A stretch of 64,000 bases of DNA from Thiomicrorhabdus indica (lineage in GTDB: Bacteria > Pseudomonadota > Gammaproteobacteria > Thiomicrospirales > Thiomicrospiraceae). Where the stretch lies: the NCBI RefSeq assembly GCF_004293625.1, contig NZ_CP033040.1, forward strand, positions 1,488,001 to 1,552,000. Reading direction: 5' to 3'. The notes beneath the pieces are model-generated. The model did no database searches, was not told the DNA's origin, and saw only the letters and a list, made by a program, of their open reading frames with translations. Positions 1 through 10,471 of this stretch are shown one piece after another (position 1 is the first letter of the stretch; each line of letters starts with the position of its first letter). The position numbers and the translations under genes are program-made.

Positions 1-507
1 CATTAACCAGCTTGCAACTCGACTTCCATCTAAAGGAGGAATAGGAAGCAGGTTCAGGACCATTAAAACTAAATTAATCGTTACACCAGCGACACCAGAA
101 TAAATAAGAAACTGTCCAATATCCGGCTGTGAAGTCTGTAAAACCAATCCTGTTTTCAGAATGGCTGCCCAAAACAACGCCATTAAAAAATTACTGGCCG
201 GACCTGCAACTGCAACAATCGCCATACCCTGACGTGGTTTTTTAAAGTTATTTGGCGTGATAGGAACGGCTTTTGCCCAACCGAAAACAAAACCACCCAA
301 TGCCAAAAGTACTCCCGGAACAATAATTGTTCCAAGCGGATCAATATGTTTAATGGGATTTAATGTAATTCGGCCAAGCATTTTTGCAGTAGGGTCGCCT
401 AATTTATTTGCAACCCACCCATGCGCAACCTCGTGCAAAGTAATCGCAAAAATAACCGGCAAAGCCCAAACCGCTAATTTCTGAATTAGGGTAAGCTCCT
501 CCATCAT
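1..507 (-). CDS. Site-2 protease family (M50) membrane metalloprotease, partial
   Basis: The visible 169 codons are the N-terminal part of an integral membrane zinc protease; the 3' end lies beyond the left edge. The zinc motif HEVAH is at residues 25-29 inside a hydrophobic segment. The second family motif, NLLPIPPLDG, is at about 152-161, and its Asp160 should be the third zinc ligand. The short form, with no PDZ domain between the two motifs, matches the small FtsH/Rce-independent M50 group often annotated as 'site-2 protease family protein', not RseP. The start ATG overlaps the stop of the upstream yciO-like gene (ATGA), so the two are probably translationally coupled. The substrate cannot be predicted. 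Confidence 0.85.
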   Translation of the reverse strand, partial: MMEELTLIQKLAVWALPVIFAITLHEVAHGWVANKLGDPTAKMLGRITLNPIKHIDPLGTIIVPGVLLALGGFVFGWAKAVPITPNNFKKPRQGMAIVAVAGPASNFLMALFWAAILKTGLVLQTSQPDIGQFLIYSGVAGVTINLVLMVLNLLPIPPLDGSRVASWLM

Positions 508-1127
508 TGCTCAAAAACTCCTTGACCTTGACGAATTAAAACAGGTTCATCATCGGAAAAATCAATAATGGTGGTTGGCTCAAAACCACAGTAACCACCA
601 TCTAAAATTGCATCCAATGCATGACCAATTGATTCCTGAACAGCCCAAGCATCCGTCAACGGAAAATCTTCTCCCGGTAAAATGCACGACGCAGTCAATA
701 AAGGCTGATCAATTAAACTTAGTAATTCATTCGCAACTTTGTTAGGGGATACACGTAATCCGATATATTTCTTTTTTGGTGCTTGTAAACGTTTCGGAAC
801 TTCTCTACTCGCTGGCAGCAAAAACGTATATGCGCCTGGAAGATGATTCTTTAAAAAACGAAACTGAACATTACCAACTTTAGCATACTCGGAAAGTTTG
901 CTTAAACTGTCACACATAATAGCCAGTGGATGCTGATCCGGTAATTGACGTATCGCCCGAATTCTTTCCGCCCCTTTTTTATTGTCAAATAAACATCCTA
1001 AAGCGTAGCCTGATTCTGTCGGATAGGCGATAACACCTTGGTTATTTAAAATTTCCACCACCTGATCCAATAATCGTTTTTGAGGATTTTCAGGGTGGAC
1101 ACCAATATATTGACAATTGTGGTTCAA
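504..1127 (-). CDS. yciO: YciO-type Sua5/YrdC-fold protein
   Basis: A 207-residue single-domain YrdC/Sua5 protein, the length of E. coli YciO. The family signature around IAYPTESGYALGC (about residues 33-45) and the basic stretch RIRAIRQLPDQHPL (about 56-69) are clear, and the latter is closer to YciO than to TsaC. TsaC/Sua5 members make threonylcarbamoyl-AMP for tRNA t6A. YciO paralogs share the fold, but their role is less settled. The neighbour rnm (yciV) is also next to yciO in E. coli, which supports the subgroup. The gene ends in an ATGA overlap with the M50 protease gene. Confidence 0.8.
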   Translation of the reverse strand: MNHNCQYIGVHPENPQKRLLDQVVEILNNQGVIAYPTESGYALGCLFDNKKGAERIRAIRQLPDQHPLAIMCDSLSKLSEYAKVGNVQFRFLKNHLPGAYTFLLPASREVPKRLQAPKKKYIGLRVSPNKVANELLSLIDQPLLTASCILPGEDFPLTDAWAVQESIGHALDAILDGGYCGFEPTTIIDFSDDEPVLIRQGQGVFEQ

Positions 1128-1223
1128 AGTGACCTCGATTTAGCAAAAAATTAAAGGAATATTATAAACGCTATTACATTCAAAAGAGCTGTCAAAAAGA
1201 TAAATCCTGAGATTTTATTGCGT

Positions 1224-1484
1224 TTAGTTTTCGGGGGGAATCAATGAATGTTTCATATAGTCAACGGCCTGTTGGCCGGCATCCTGCGTTTTTTCAAGAA
1301 TTTTTGCATCTGGCATTAAAAATGCCGCAATTAACAGTATTGCCGCGACAATGAATAGTGCTTTCACAGCATTTAGAATAATTTTCAAAATAAAGAAAAC
1401 GATAATAAACGCACTAATAACCATTAAAAGCGCAAAAACATCACCGGCAATTAAATTACTGTAAATTTGGTTTATAAATTCCAA
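1224..1484 (-). CDS. Small two-helix membrane protein, unknown
   Basis: An 86-residue protein with two closely spaced hydrophobic helices (about residues 16-37 and 40-57) and a polar, charged C-terminal tail. I do not recognise a family. It lies in line with, and 12 bases downstream of, the rnm phosphatase gene on the same strand, so it is probably cotranscribed. The codon use and hydrophobic pattern look like a real small inner-membrane protein. Confidence 0.55.
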   Translation of the reverse strand: MEFINQIYSNLIAGDVFALLMVISAFIIVFFILKIILNAVKALFIVAAILLIAAFLMPDAKILEKTQDAGQQAVDYMKHSLIPPEN

Positions 1485-1496
1485 ATGAAAACTCCA

Positions 1497-2372
1497 TTAG
1501 CATGAGTTCGAATGGCTAATCATTTCTGAAATGGACGGATGGAACAGCTCCCATACCGGCCGGCATTCCTTTGGCAAGGGAGCTAACCAACCAAGTCCAC
1601 GCCAACGGTGTTCAGGCCGGTGAAAATCTGAACCAAGAGAAGCATACAACCCATGACGATGCGCTCTTTGCGCCATCCCAATGGAGTCAGCATTTGACCT
1701 AGACTGATTAACCACTTCAATTGCCTGGCCGCCGGCTCCCTTGAAGTCTTCAATGAGCAGGTTTAACTTGTTGGAACTAAGCTTGTAATTTTTTGGATGA
1801 GCAATTACAGCAATGCCTCCGGCTGCGGTAATCCATCTAACAACCTCTTCAAGTTCTGGCCATTCAGGTTTGACATAACCAATTCTGCCACGCTTTAAAA
1901 AGCGGTCAAATGCTTGTTGCGCCTTGTTCACTAAACCTAACTCAATCATTGCTTGTGCAAAATGCCCACGACCAATAATACCTTCACCCACTAATTCTAA
2001 GACTTTCTCTGGCAGTGCTTGTAGATGAGCATTAGGTTTTGAACTTAATTTTTGAAACATCTTCTCTGCCCGAGCTTTTCTGAGCTCACGAATTTGTTTC
2101 AGTCCATTTTGAAGTTGTGAATTGGCAACATCAAAATCTAATGCAACGATATGAATGGTAAGGCCTTGCCACAGACAAGAGATTTCAACACCGGAAATCA
2201 ATTCAATTCCGTTTGCCTTCGCATACCCCAAAACTTTCTCATAACCTGCCGTCGTATCATGATCGGTAATCGCCAGACATTTCACTTCATGTTCCAAAGC
2301 GAGATCAATGATTTGCTCAGGAGATAAACTCCCATCGGAAGCATTCGTATGACAATGAAAATCAACTTTCAT
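1497..2372 (-). CDS. rnm: PHP-domain phosphoesterase, RNase AM / 3',5'-nucleotide bisphosphatase family
   Basis: A 291-residue PHP (polymerase and histidinol phosphatase) protein. Metal-binding motifs are visible: HCHTNASDG at residues 6-14, the ITDHDT block near residue 36, and LGSDFH near residue 250. The E. coli homolog (YciV/TrpH, Rnm) hydrolyses 3',5'-nucleoside bisphosphates and trims 5' ends of short RNAs and rRNA. The neighbourhood (yciO downstream, yciB and yciI divergent) is the E. coli yci neighbourhood. A near-copy of the iterated palindrome (1555-1564, last base changed) lies near the 3' end and is read as Cys-Arg-Pro-Val. Confidence 0.88.
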   Translation of the reverse strand: MKVDFHCHTNASDGSLSPEQIIDLALEHEVKCLAITDHDTTAGYEKVLGYAKANGIELISGVEISCLWQGLTIHIVALDFDVANSQLQNGLKQIRELRKARAEKMFQKLSSKPNAHLQALPEKVLELVGEGIIGRGHFAQAMIELGLVNKAQQAFDRFLKRGRIGYVKPEWPELEEVVRWITAAGGIAVIAHPKNYKLSSNKLNLLIEDFKGAGGQAIEVVNQSRSNADSIGMAQRAHRHGLYASLGSDFHRPEHRWRGLGWLAPLPKECRPVWELFHPSISEMISHSNSC

Positions 2373-2590
2373 AAAGTTTTGGCTCGCAAGTTACAAGAAA
2401 ACGGAATAAACATTTAAAAAATGTAAATCTAGTTGACACCAATCGTCTCCCAAATTTACTCATTTCGAATTTTGAACACATTCTAGCAGTAGTTTCTGAC
2501 ATAGTTTGCTTTTCAACAGACACAAAGGCCGCTAGAATCTCGTCTGACTTTAAAAATAAAATCTCCTCAGCGAGTGAATGCGAGCTATCT

Positions 2591-3265
2591 ATGAAACTTC
2601 TTTTTGACCTTTTTCCCGTCATACTCTTTTTCATTGCTTACAAGATGTATGGCATTTATACCGCTACTGCGGTGATTATCGTTGCAACGATTCTGCAAGT
2701 CGGCTACATGTATGCGGTTCACAAACGCATTGAGAAGATCCATATTATTACGCTGGTTTTAGTAGTGCTACTGGGGGGCTTAACACTTATTCTCCAAGAT
2801 GAAGCCTTCATCAAATGGAAACCAACCATTGTTAACTGGGGGTTTGCCATCGTTTTCTTGGGTAGCCATTACATTGGTAGTAAACCTATTGTTCAACGTA
2901 TGATGGATCAGGCAATCAGTTTACCAAGTCAAATTTGGATTCGCGTCAGCTATCTCTGGATTGGCTTTTTTGTGGTGTCTGGCATTGCTAACCTTTATGT
3001 CGCCTATCAATACGACACGGACACTTGGGTCAACTTTAAATTGTTTGGCCTTATGGGAATGACCTTTGTATTTATTATTTTGCAAGGAATCTATATCAGC
3101 CGATATATGAATGAGTCAGACTCTGAAGCTGAAGAGCAAGCACGCTTGGATGGTCAAGATGTTCCTCATCAGGAGTTAGATGACGTAGAAAAAATTCACG
3201 ATTCAAATACTACATCTGTTAACGAGGAAAAAAAACCGACCAAAAACGATAAATTTGAAGCGTAA
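2591..3265 (+). CDS. yciB: Inner membrane-spanning protein YciB (septation protein A family)
   Basis: A 224-residue YciB/IspA-type integral membrane protein. It begins MKLLFDLFPVILFFIAYK, the conserved N-terminus of the family, and has five hydrophobic segments up to about residue 165. YciB proteins help maintain the envelope and interact with elongation and division machinery. The last 55 residues form an unusual hydrophilic, acidic and lysine-rich tail absent from the roughly 180-residue E. coli protein. The gene is divergent from rnm and is followed by yciI after a 28-base gap, as in enterobacteria. Confidence 0.9.
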   Translation: MKLLFDLFPVILFFIAYKMYGIYTATAVIIVATILQVGYMYAVHKRIEKIHIITLVLVVLLGGLTLILQDEAFIKWKPTIVNWGFAIVFLGSHYIGSKPIVQRMMDQAISLPSQIWIRVSYLWIGFFVVSGIANLYVAYQYDTDTWVNFKLFGLMGMTFVFIILQGIYISRYMNESDSEAEEQARLDGQDVPHQELDDVEKIHDSNTTSVNEEKKPTKNDKFEA

Positions 3266-3293
3266 TTCATAAACCAGATAAAAGAGATAAATC

Positions 3294-3599
3294 ATGCTTT
3301 ACTCAATTTTTGCCTATGATGTTAAAAACAGCCTACCGCTTCGTATGAAAGCGCGTGAAGCTCATATTGCTCGCCTAAAAGGCTTGGAATCCGAAAATCG
3401 TCTAATCATCGCAGGCCCAAATCCTGCGATTGATAGTAATGAACCTGGTGATGCAGGTTTTACTGGTAGCTTGATTGTGGCTGAATTTGCTTCGCTTGAG
3501 GAAGCTCAAGCTTGGGCTTCTGCTGATCCATACATTGAAGCCGGTGTTTATCAGAAGGTCGATGTTAAACCCTTTAAAAAAGTGCTTCCAAGTACTTAA
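3294..3599 (+). CDS. yciI: YciI family protein
   Basis: A 101-residue ferredoxin-like alpha/beta-fold protein of the YCII-related family. It has the typical start [10 protein letters not shown], the central [10 protein letters not shown] segment, and the [10 protein letters not shown] motif near residue 80. YciI proteins are small dimeric enzymes or accessory proteins of largely unknown activity; a His-Asp pair has been proposed as the active site. Its place directly downstream of yciB is a conserved arrangement and supports the call. Confidence 0.9.
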   Translation: MLYSIFAYDVKNSLPLRMKAREAHIARLKGLESENRLIIAGPNPAIDSNEPGDAGFTGSLIVAEFASLEEAQAWASADPYIEAGVYQKVDVKPFKKVLPST

Positions 3600-3739
3600 A
3601 GAGAACAAATAAAACACGCTAAACCTTTGACATAAAACACTTTCACGGTTAAATTAAATCTTGTTACAAAAATCATCTCACGGCAATAGACAGAACAATC
3701 GAGATGATTGATATAAAAAGATTTAAATGAGGAAGTTAA

Positions 3740-4204
3740 ATGACCAACTCGAACGTCAGTTATCTCATTCCTAAAAGCCGTCTACATATCTCGGCGGCTG
3801 ATCCCATTGAAGTACTTGACGAGGAACTTATCAATATTCCTCTGCTTGGCTGGACGGCTGCGGGGCAACCCATTGAGCTGCATAGTGATTATGATTCGGT
3901 TCAAGTGCCTGCCAATATGGTCAAAAAAGAAACCTTTGCTCTAAGAGTCAAAGGAAATTCAATGATTAATGAAAACATTGAAGATGGCGATATTGTCATT
4001 ATTGAACGGAAAGCGTCTGCCGAAAATGGCGAATCGGTTGTGGTTCGAGTCAACGACAACCAAGTCACTATGAAACGCCTTTATATTGAAAAAGGCCAAA
4101 TTCGTTTACAGCCCGCAAATGATGAAATGGAACCAATTATTATTACCGATGAACAGATCGAAATTATTGGTATCGTCAAAGGCGTTCTAAAAGTCCCAAA
4201 ATAA
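3740..4204 (+). CDS. LexA-like S24 peptidase without a DNA-binding domain
   Basis: A 154-residue protein that aligns by eye with the C-terminal self-cleavage domain of LexA. It has the cleavage-type Ala41-Gly42 pair in TAAGQP, the nucleophile Ser74 in KGNSMI, and the general base Lys112 in TMKRL. The N-terminal 30 residues are too short for the LexA winged helix and do not resemble it. An in-frame TAA immediately precedes the start, so the domain was not missed upstream. The protein is therefore a UmuD-like or truncated LexA-like peptidase. Its stop overlaps the start of the downstream asparaginase-domain gene (TAATG), implying coupled expression. The true LexA, if any, must be elsewhere. Confidence 0.75.
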   Translation: MTNSNVSYLIPKSRLHISAADPIEVLDEELINIPLLGWTAAGQPIELHSDYDSVQVPANMVKKETFALRVKGNSMINENIEDGDIVIIERKASAENGESVVVRVNDNQVTMKRLYIEKGQIRLQPANDEMEPIIITDEQIEIIGIVKGVLKVPK

Positions 4205-4755
4205 TGTCTAAACTTCTAGCTACACTTCAAACCCCAAGCCCTCTTTCAACATCCAAAACATTGGTACTCGTCACGGGCGGAACACTTGATAAAGACTACA
4301 TTGAAACCTCAGGAGAATTGAGCTTTATTTCAACCCACTTACCTGAAATGCTCAAACAAGCAAACTTAACTTTAGACTTAGAAATACAAACGCTCATGTT
4401 GAAAGATAGCTTGGAAATGGATGAAGCGGATCGCAACCGAATTTCTAAAGCTGTGCTGCAAGCACCGTATTCCCAGATTCTAGTGACACACGGAACGGAT
4501 ACCATGGCGCAATCTGCGCAAACGATTATTGAACACTTAAAAGTGGAAAAACAGCCGCTAAAGAAAACCATTGTTTTCACAGGAGCGATGCGCCCTTTCA
4601 AACTTGGAAAATCGGACGCGTTATTTAACTTAGGCTCCGCATTAACGGCTGTGCAATTGCTACCGGCCGGTTGTTTTATTGCCATGAATGGGCGTATCCA
4701 TTCAGCAGACAAGGTATACAAAAACCTTGAGAAGGGAATTTTTGAATCGATTTAA
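4204..4755 (+). CDS. Asparaginase N-terminal-domain protein (half-length)
   Basis: A 183-residue protein covering only the N-terminal domain of the L-asparaginase/glutaminase family (full enzymes are about 330 residues). The first catalytic threonine motif VTGGTLDK (about residues 23-30) and the second, THGTDTM (about 97-103), are both intact, followed by the VFTGAMRP strand. The C-terminal domain that completes the active site across a dimer interface is missing, and the reading frame stops cleanly. Stand-alone domains of this kind exist in proteobacteria, but their activity is uncertain. The gene carries one copy of the iterated palindrome, read as Leu-Pro-Ala-Gly. It is coupled to the LexA-like gene upstream. 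Confidence 0.75.
   Translation: MSKLLATLQTPSPLSTSKTLVLVTGGTLDKDYIETSGELSFISTHLPEMLKQANLTLDLEIQTLMLKDSLEMDEADRNRISKAVLQAPYSQILVTHGTDTMAQSAQTIIEHLKVEKQPLKKTIVFTGAMRPFKLGKSDALFNLGSALTAVQLLPAGCFIAMNGRIHSADKVYKNLEKGIFESI
4662..4671. repeat. Iterated palindrome ACCGGCCGGT
   Basis: Exact copy inside the half-asparaginase gene, read as Leu-Pro-Ala-Gly in LLPAGCF. Confidence 0.9.
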
Positions 4756-4821
4756 GAAATCAAATTCCTCACATCTGCTTAAAAATTAGTAGGCAACATT
4801 ATTGATTTTGGGCAGGTTACG

Positions 4822-5367
4822 CTACCACTCCAAAGCCTTGAGATATTGAAAAATCTCACGTGCCGATTTTGGCGGTTTATTTTGTGACTGTTCTTTTTTC
4901 GCGTTTCGAATCCATTGACGCATTTGTTGGCGGTCAATTTGCGGATAAAGGTTCAACAGCTCACTTAAAGCGGCATCTCCCTCGTCTACCAAACGGTCAC
5001 GCCATTTTTCCAATTGATGAAAATAGGCGTTTTGTTGCTTTTTCTTTGCTTCAACTTCAGCAAGTTTGGCTTTAATTTCAATAATTAAGGGTTCATTTTG
5101 ACGAAGCAGTTTACCGACAAACATGCGTTGACGTTTGAGTGCTGGTCCTTTATCCATTGACTTTAACATCAACACCGCATCGACAAATTCTTGTGGTAAT
5201 TGGAGTTTATGAATTTCAGTTTCAGTCATGTCGGCAATTTGCATACCTAAATCCGTTACAGCTTGTGCGGCTTTTTTAATATCGGTTCGACTCTCAAATT
5301 CTTCTTGCTCCCAATTAGGAATATCTTTTTCTTCCGTCACCCTACCAACATTACGTGGTCTAACCAT
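4822..5367 (-). CDS. darP: Ribosome biogenesis factor YjgA/DarP (DUF615)
   Basis: A 181-residue, highly charged, mostly helical protein of the DUF615 family, known in E. coli as YjgA/DarP, which associates with late 50S assembly intermediates. The motifs LPQEFVDAVLMLKSM and ALKRQRMFVGKLLR and the C-terminal SAREIFQYL are typical. The ATG at 5367 is preferred over the GTG one codon earlier because AGGAG stands seven bases upstream. It lies downstream of ligA on the same strand, separated by a copy of the iterated palindrome. Confidence 0.88.
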   Translation of the reverse strand: MVRPRNVGRVTEEKDIPNWEQEEFESRTDIKKAAQAVTDLGMQIADMTETEIHKLQLPQEFVDAVLMLKSMDKGPALKRQRMFVGKLLRQNEPLIIEIKAKLAEVEAKKKQQNAYFHQLEKWRDRLVDEGDAALSELLNLYPQIDRQQMRQWIRNAKKEQSQNKPPKSAREIFQYLKALEW

Positions 5368-5405
5368 CACTCTCTCCTAATGGGTTTATACTTTTTTATT
5401 ACGAT

Positions 5406-5415
5406 ACCGGCCGGT
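5406..5415. repeat. Iterated palindrome ACCGGCCGGT, intergenic copy
   Basis: This exact copy lies one base beyond the ligA stop codon, in the ligA-darP gap. It is one of three exact copies outside coding sequence. Confidence 0.9.
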
Positions 5416-5416
5416 A

Positions 5417-7591
<2,175 letters not shown>

Positions 7592-7641
7592 ACTGAAGAA
7601 TTAGGTTTATTGTGCTTGAAAAGAAGAAAATACACATGTTT

Positions 7642-8613
7642 CTATGAAACTATTCGCTTTGAATCGTATTCCAAAGACTGTTCACGCATGGATTGTAAAT
7701 CCGATTCTTTTATTTTTTCGAACTTATCATTAAGAATATGACCTTGAAAATGTCCGACTAATTTCCGAGCAAGCATAATCATGTCATGCATTGCAGAAGC
7801 GGCCGTCACAAAGGTTGGAAGTTCAAGAATAAGTACTACACCTGGTGTATTGATGTTTTCAATATTTTCAGTTGGAAAGATTCCAGGTTCAATTAGGTTT
7901 GCAATAGTCACATAACCATCTCCTTGAACCGCTTTCGTCGCATAGGTGTATAAGTTTTTGTCATTTAACTTAGCCCCTAGCGCACGCATAATCTGGTGAA
8001 CACGCTCCATCGGATAAATATTTTGTGAGGATTTTATCACCAAGACAAACGCTTTGGGATCTGGCGCACTTTCAATAGGTTGTTTAATTTCTTCCTGATA
8101 GTTCGCCGAATTTTGTTTCGCAAATTCATCTGGACGACCGAATTTAGGCATTTCATACATCGGAGGAAATTTAGTCTCGTCCAACTCGCCTGTCATAGCT
8201 GGATCGTCTACTTCTAGTACAAAATGCTTGCCGCCATGTTCATTTGGGGCATCGCTAATTTTCAACTTAGCGCCTGTGTTTTCATCACTGGGAGTTTCTG
8301 ATATTTCTGATGGGTGTTCCGGCGTTTTTTGTTTTGGCTCTGTTGAGCTTGCTTTCGATTTAATATCACTTTGCTGATTGAATTCAAATGCAAATGCTGT
8401 TTGATCAGGATGTTCATCTTCAACGGCATCCGTCGCAACCGACGTTTTAGGGCTTACAGCGAGAGAATTTTCTTGATTTAGTGATGAAGAAGCCTGAGGA
8501 TTCTCTGATGAGCTGACGGGAGGACTAAAAAAACTTTTTAACCCACGGTTAAAAACGATAAAAATTAAGATCAGTGCAAAAAGAAGGACTAAAACAATGC
8601 CTAATTCGTTCAT
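7642..8613 (-). CDS. zipA: Cell division protein ZipA
   Basis: Bitopic membrane protein that anchors FtsZ. From the ATG at 8613 it has 323 residues: an N-terminal helix (about residues 2-21, ELGIVLVLLFALILIF), a long Ser/Glu/Pro-rich linker of about 130 residues, and a C-terminal FtsZ-binding ZipA domain (about 185-310) with KAFVLVIKSS and GVVLILELPT strands. The ATG at 8613 is chosen over an upstream GTG because AGGA lies eight bases before it and it places the membrane helix at the extreme N-terminus. It is located upstream of ligA, as in many gammaproteobacteria. Confidence 0.9.
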   Translation of the reverse strand: MNELGIVLVLLFALILIFIVFNRGLKSFFSPPVSSSENPQASSSLNQENSLAVSPKTSVATDAVEDEHPDQTAFAFEFNQQSDIKSKASSTEPKQKTPEHPSEISETPSDENTGAKLKISDAPNEHGGKHFVLEVDDPAMTGELDETKFPPMYEMPKFGRPDEFAKQNSANYQEEIKQPIESAPDPKAFVLVIKSSQNIYPMERVHQIMRALGAKLNDKNLYTYATKAVQGDGYVTIANLIEPGIFPTENIENINTPGVVLILELPTFVTAASAMHDMIMLARKLVGHFQGHILNDKFEKIKESDLQSMREQSLEYDSKRIVS

Positions 8614-8830
8614 TGATGGATTCCTAAAGGTGTACCGAAACACACCAAAGTCAAAAGTTTGTCTATTCTTTCAAATCCAATAAATTGAAAGAATTAACGA
8701 TAAGTCGTTGAAAAAACCGTTTACTATTCACAACCTAACAGAAAGTCGAAATTTAGAAATGATTGTACCCTTATATGGCAGTCTTTTTCCACTCAAATTG
8801 TACAATCTTACATCGGATTAGAAATTACTA

Positions 8831-10441
8831 ATGAATACAAAAAAAGCTTTTAATGGAAAATCTCAACGCATCATTCTGGGAATTGACTTAGGTACGTCCG
8901 GAATAAGAGGATGTATTGTTAAAAGAAATATTCAGACTAATTCAGATAGAGCAACAGCATTTAGCAACCCTTCGCTCGACAAGCGTCTCTTTGAAATCCA
9001 AATACCATTTACAAGTTTGAAAGGCTCTCAACAATCAACGACTCGCTTTTCCCAAACTAGACCAACTCTACAGACATCCCAATCCCCTGAACTTTGGGAA
9101 AAAGCACTTCTGGAGCTATTAAATAAAATAAAAAATCTGCCTGTAACAAACCACATTGAACATATTGTCTGTGATGCCACTTCATCAACGCTACTCTTGA
9201 CCGATGACGCAGGTAAAGCCATAACACCAGTATTAATGTATGATTCAAAAGTTGCCTCAGCGGAATCTGCTTGCATTGAAACTTACGCTAAAAACGACCC
9301 CGACACAGCAGCACGTGGGGTTAGCTCCAGTCTTGCAAAAGCACTTTTTCTTTATAAAAACTCAATTCCTGAGAATATTAAAAACATTCACATACAACAT
9401 CAAATTGATTGGCTAAACCGTTATTTTTTAAATGAAATTTCAACTCATAAAACCATCTTTTGTGACGAAAACAATTTATTAAAGTTAGGTTATAACCCCG
9501 AGATCAAGGATTACCCTCACTGGGTAAAAAACGTGTTTTCTCAGGAGATGCCAATGGCACAGCTTCCAAAAGCTTTACCGGCCGGTAATATTCTTGGAAA
9601 AGTCAAAGATACAATAATCAGGGCAATTGGTTTTTCAAAAAACTGTGTGCTGCATGCTGGAACAACCGACAGCATTGCCGGTTTTTTGGCGACCGGTGCT
9701 AATCAGGTTGGGGATGCAACGTCATCTTTAGGTTCCACTCTTGCAATCAAACAACTGACAGAAAAGCCTTTTTTTTCTTTTGAGCATGGCATTTACAGCC
9801 ATAAAATTCATTCCATCTGGTTATTGGGCGGAGCTTCCAATGGTGGCGGTCAAGTTTTACTCAACTACTACTCTTTGCAAGAAGTTCAATTTTTAGATCA
9901 GCTTTGTCAATTTATTGATAAGCATTTACAGGATGGTGAAGCTGATTTCATATTTAAGGAACGAGATCCCATTCTTCAACCAAGGATTCTTGAACTATTC
10001 GATGAATTCCAAACACTACATGACTATTACAGTTTGTTGCAAAACGGCGAACGCTTTCCCATTAATGACTCAACATTTACCGGCCGGTTAAAACCTTCGC
10101 CAATTACAGACTTAAAAACGATTTTTCCATCACGGCCAATTGACAAATTAACTCCTGTCGAGATGCATAAATGGTTAACTCAATTGAACGAAAGTCAATT
10201 TAATGTGTGTATTGATCATCTACTCTTTTTTAATTCAATGATCCAAGGCTTCGTGCAAATTGAAAAGAAAGCATATGAACTAATGGAAAAATCCGGCACA
10301 GAATTAGCCAACCTTTACAGCGTGGGGGGAGGCAATAAAAATGGTTATTGGCAAATTTTACGCAAACGCTATCTTACCGATTGTATAAAATCTCCATTCT
10401 CAGAAAATGCCGCTTATGGCGTGACACGTCTGGTTATTTAA
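8831..10441 (+). CDS. FGGY-family carbohydrate kinase, D-ribulose kinase-like
   Basis: A 536-residue sugar kinase with the FGGY phosphate-1 motif GIDLGTSGIRG at residues 17-27 and a conserved GTTDSIAGFLATG ... TSSLGSTLAIK block near residues 278-305. These two blocks resemble the cyanobacterial and plant D-ribulose kinases (the Arabidopsis XK-1 group) more than ordinary xylulokinases. If so, it makes ribulose 5-phosphate, which could feed the Calvin cycle; that is inference. A serine-rich, poorly conserved insertion occupies about residues 30-75. Two exact palindromes lie in the gene, one read as Leu-Pro-Ala-Gly and one as Thr-Gly-Arg. hopJ follows 30 bases later. Confidence 0.75.
   Translation: MNTKKAFNGKSQRIILGIDLGTSGIRGCIVKRNIQTNSDRATAFSNPSLDKRLFEIQIPFTSLKGSQQSTTRFSQTRPTLQTSQSPELWEKALLELLNKIKNLPVTNHIEHIVCDATSSTLLLTDDAGKAITPVLMYDSKVASAESACIETYAKNDPDTAARGVSSSLAKALFLYKNSIPENIKNIHIQHQIDWLNRYFLNEISTHKTIFCDENNLLKLGYNPEIKDYPHWVKNVFSQEMPMAQLPKALPAGNILGKVKDTIIRAIGFSKNCVLHAGTTDSIAGFLATGANQVGDATSSLGSTLAIKQLTEKPFFSFEHGIYSHKIHSIWLLGGASNGGGQVLLNYYSLQEVQFLDQLCQFIDKHLQDGEADFIFKERDPILQPRILELFDEFQTLHDYYSLLQNGERFPINDSTFTGRLKPSPITDLKTIFPSRPIDKLTPVEMHKWLTQLNESQFNVCIDHLLFFNSMIQGFVQIEKKAYELMEKSGTELANLYSVGGGNKNGYWQILRKRYLTDCIKSPFSENAAYGVTRLVI
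9577..9586. repeat. Iterated palindrome ACCGGCCGGT
   Basis: Exact copy inside the FGGY kinase gene, read as Leu-Pro-Ala-Gly. Confidence 0.9.
10079..10088. repeat. Iterated palindrome ACCGGCCGGT
   Basis: Exact copy inside the FGGY kinase gene, read in a different frame as Thr-Gly-Arg. Confidence 0.9.
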
Positions 10442-10471
10442 AAATCTACTTTTAAAACGAATGAGGAAATC

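Noticed and set aside
2362..2634. Minus-strand ORF spanning the rnm-yciB intergenic region
   Set aside because: It overlaps the yciB start and the rnm start and has a composition unlike a real protein; it is a shadow of non-coding DNA.
3740..4755. Prophage origin of the LexA-like and asparaginase genes
   Set aside because: No integrase, attachment repeat, or phage structural gene is seen, and base composition looks like the neighbours.
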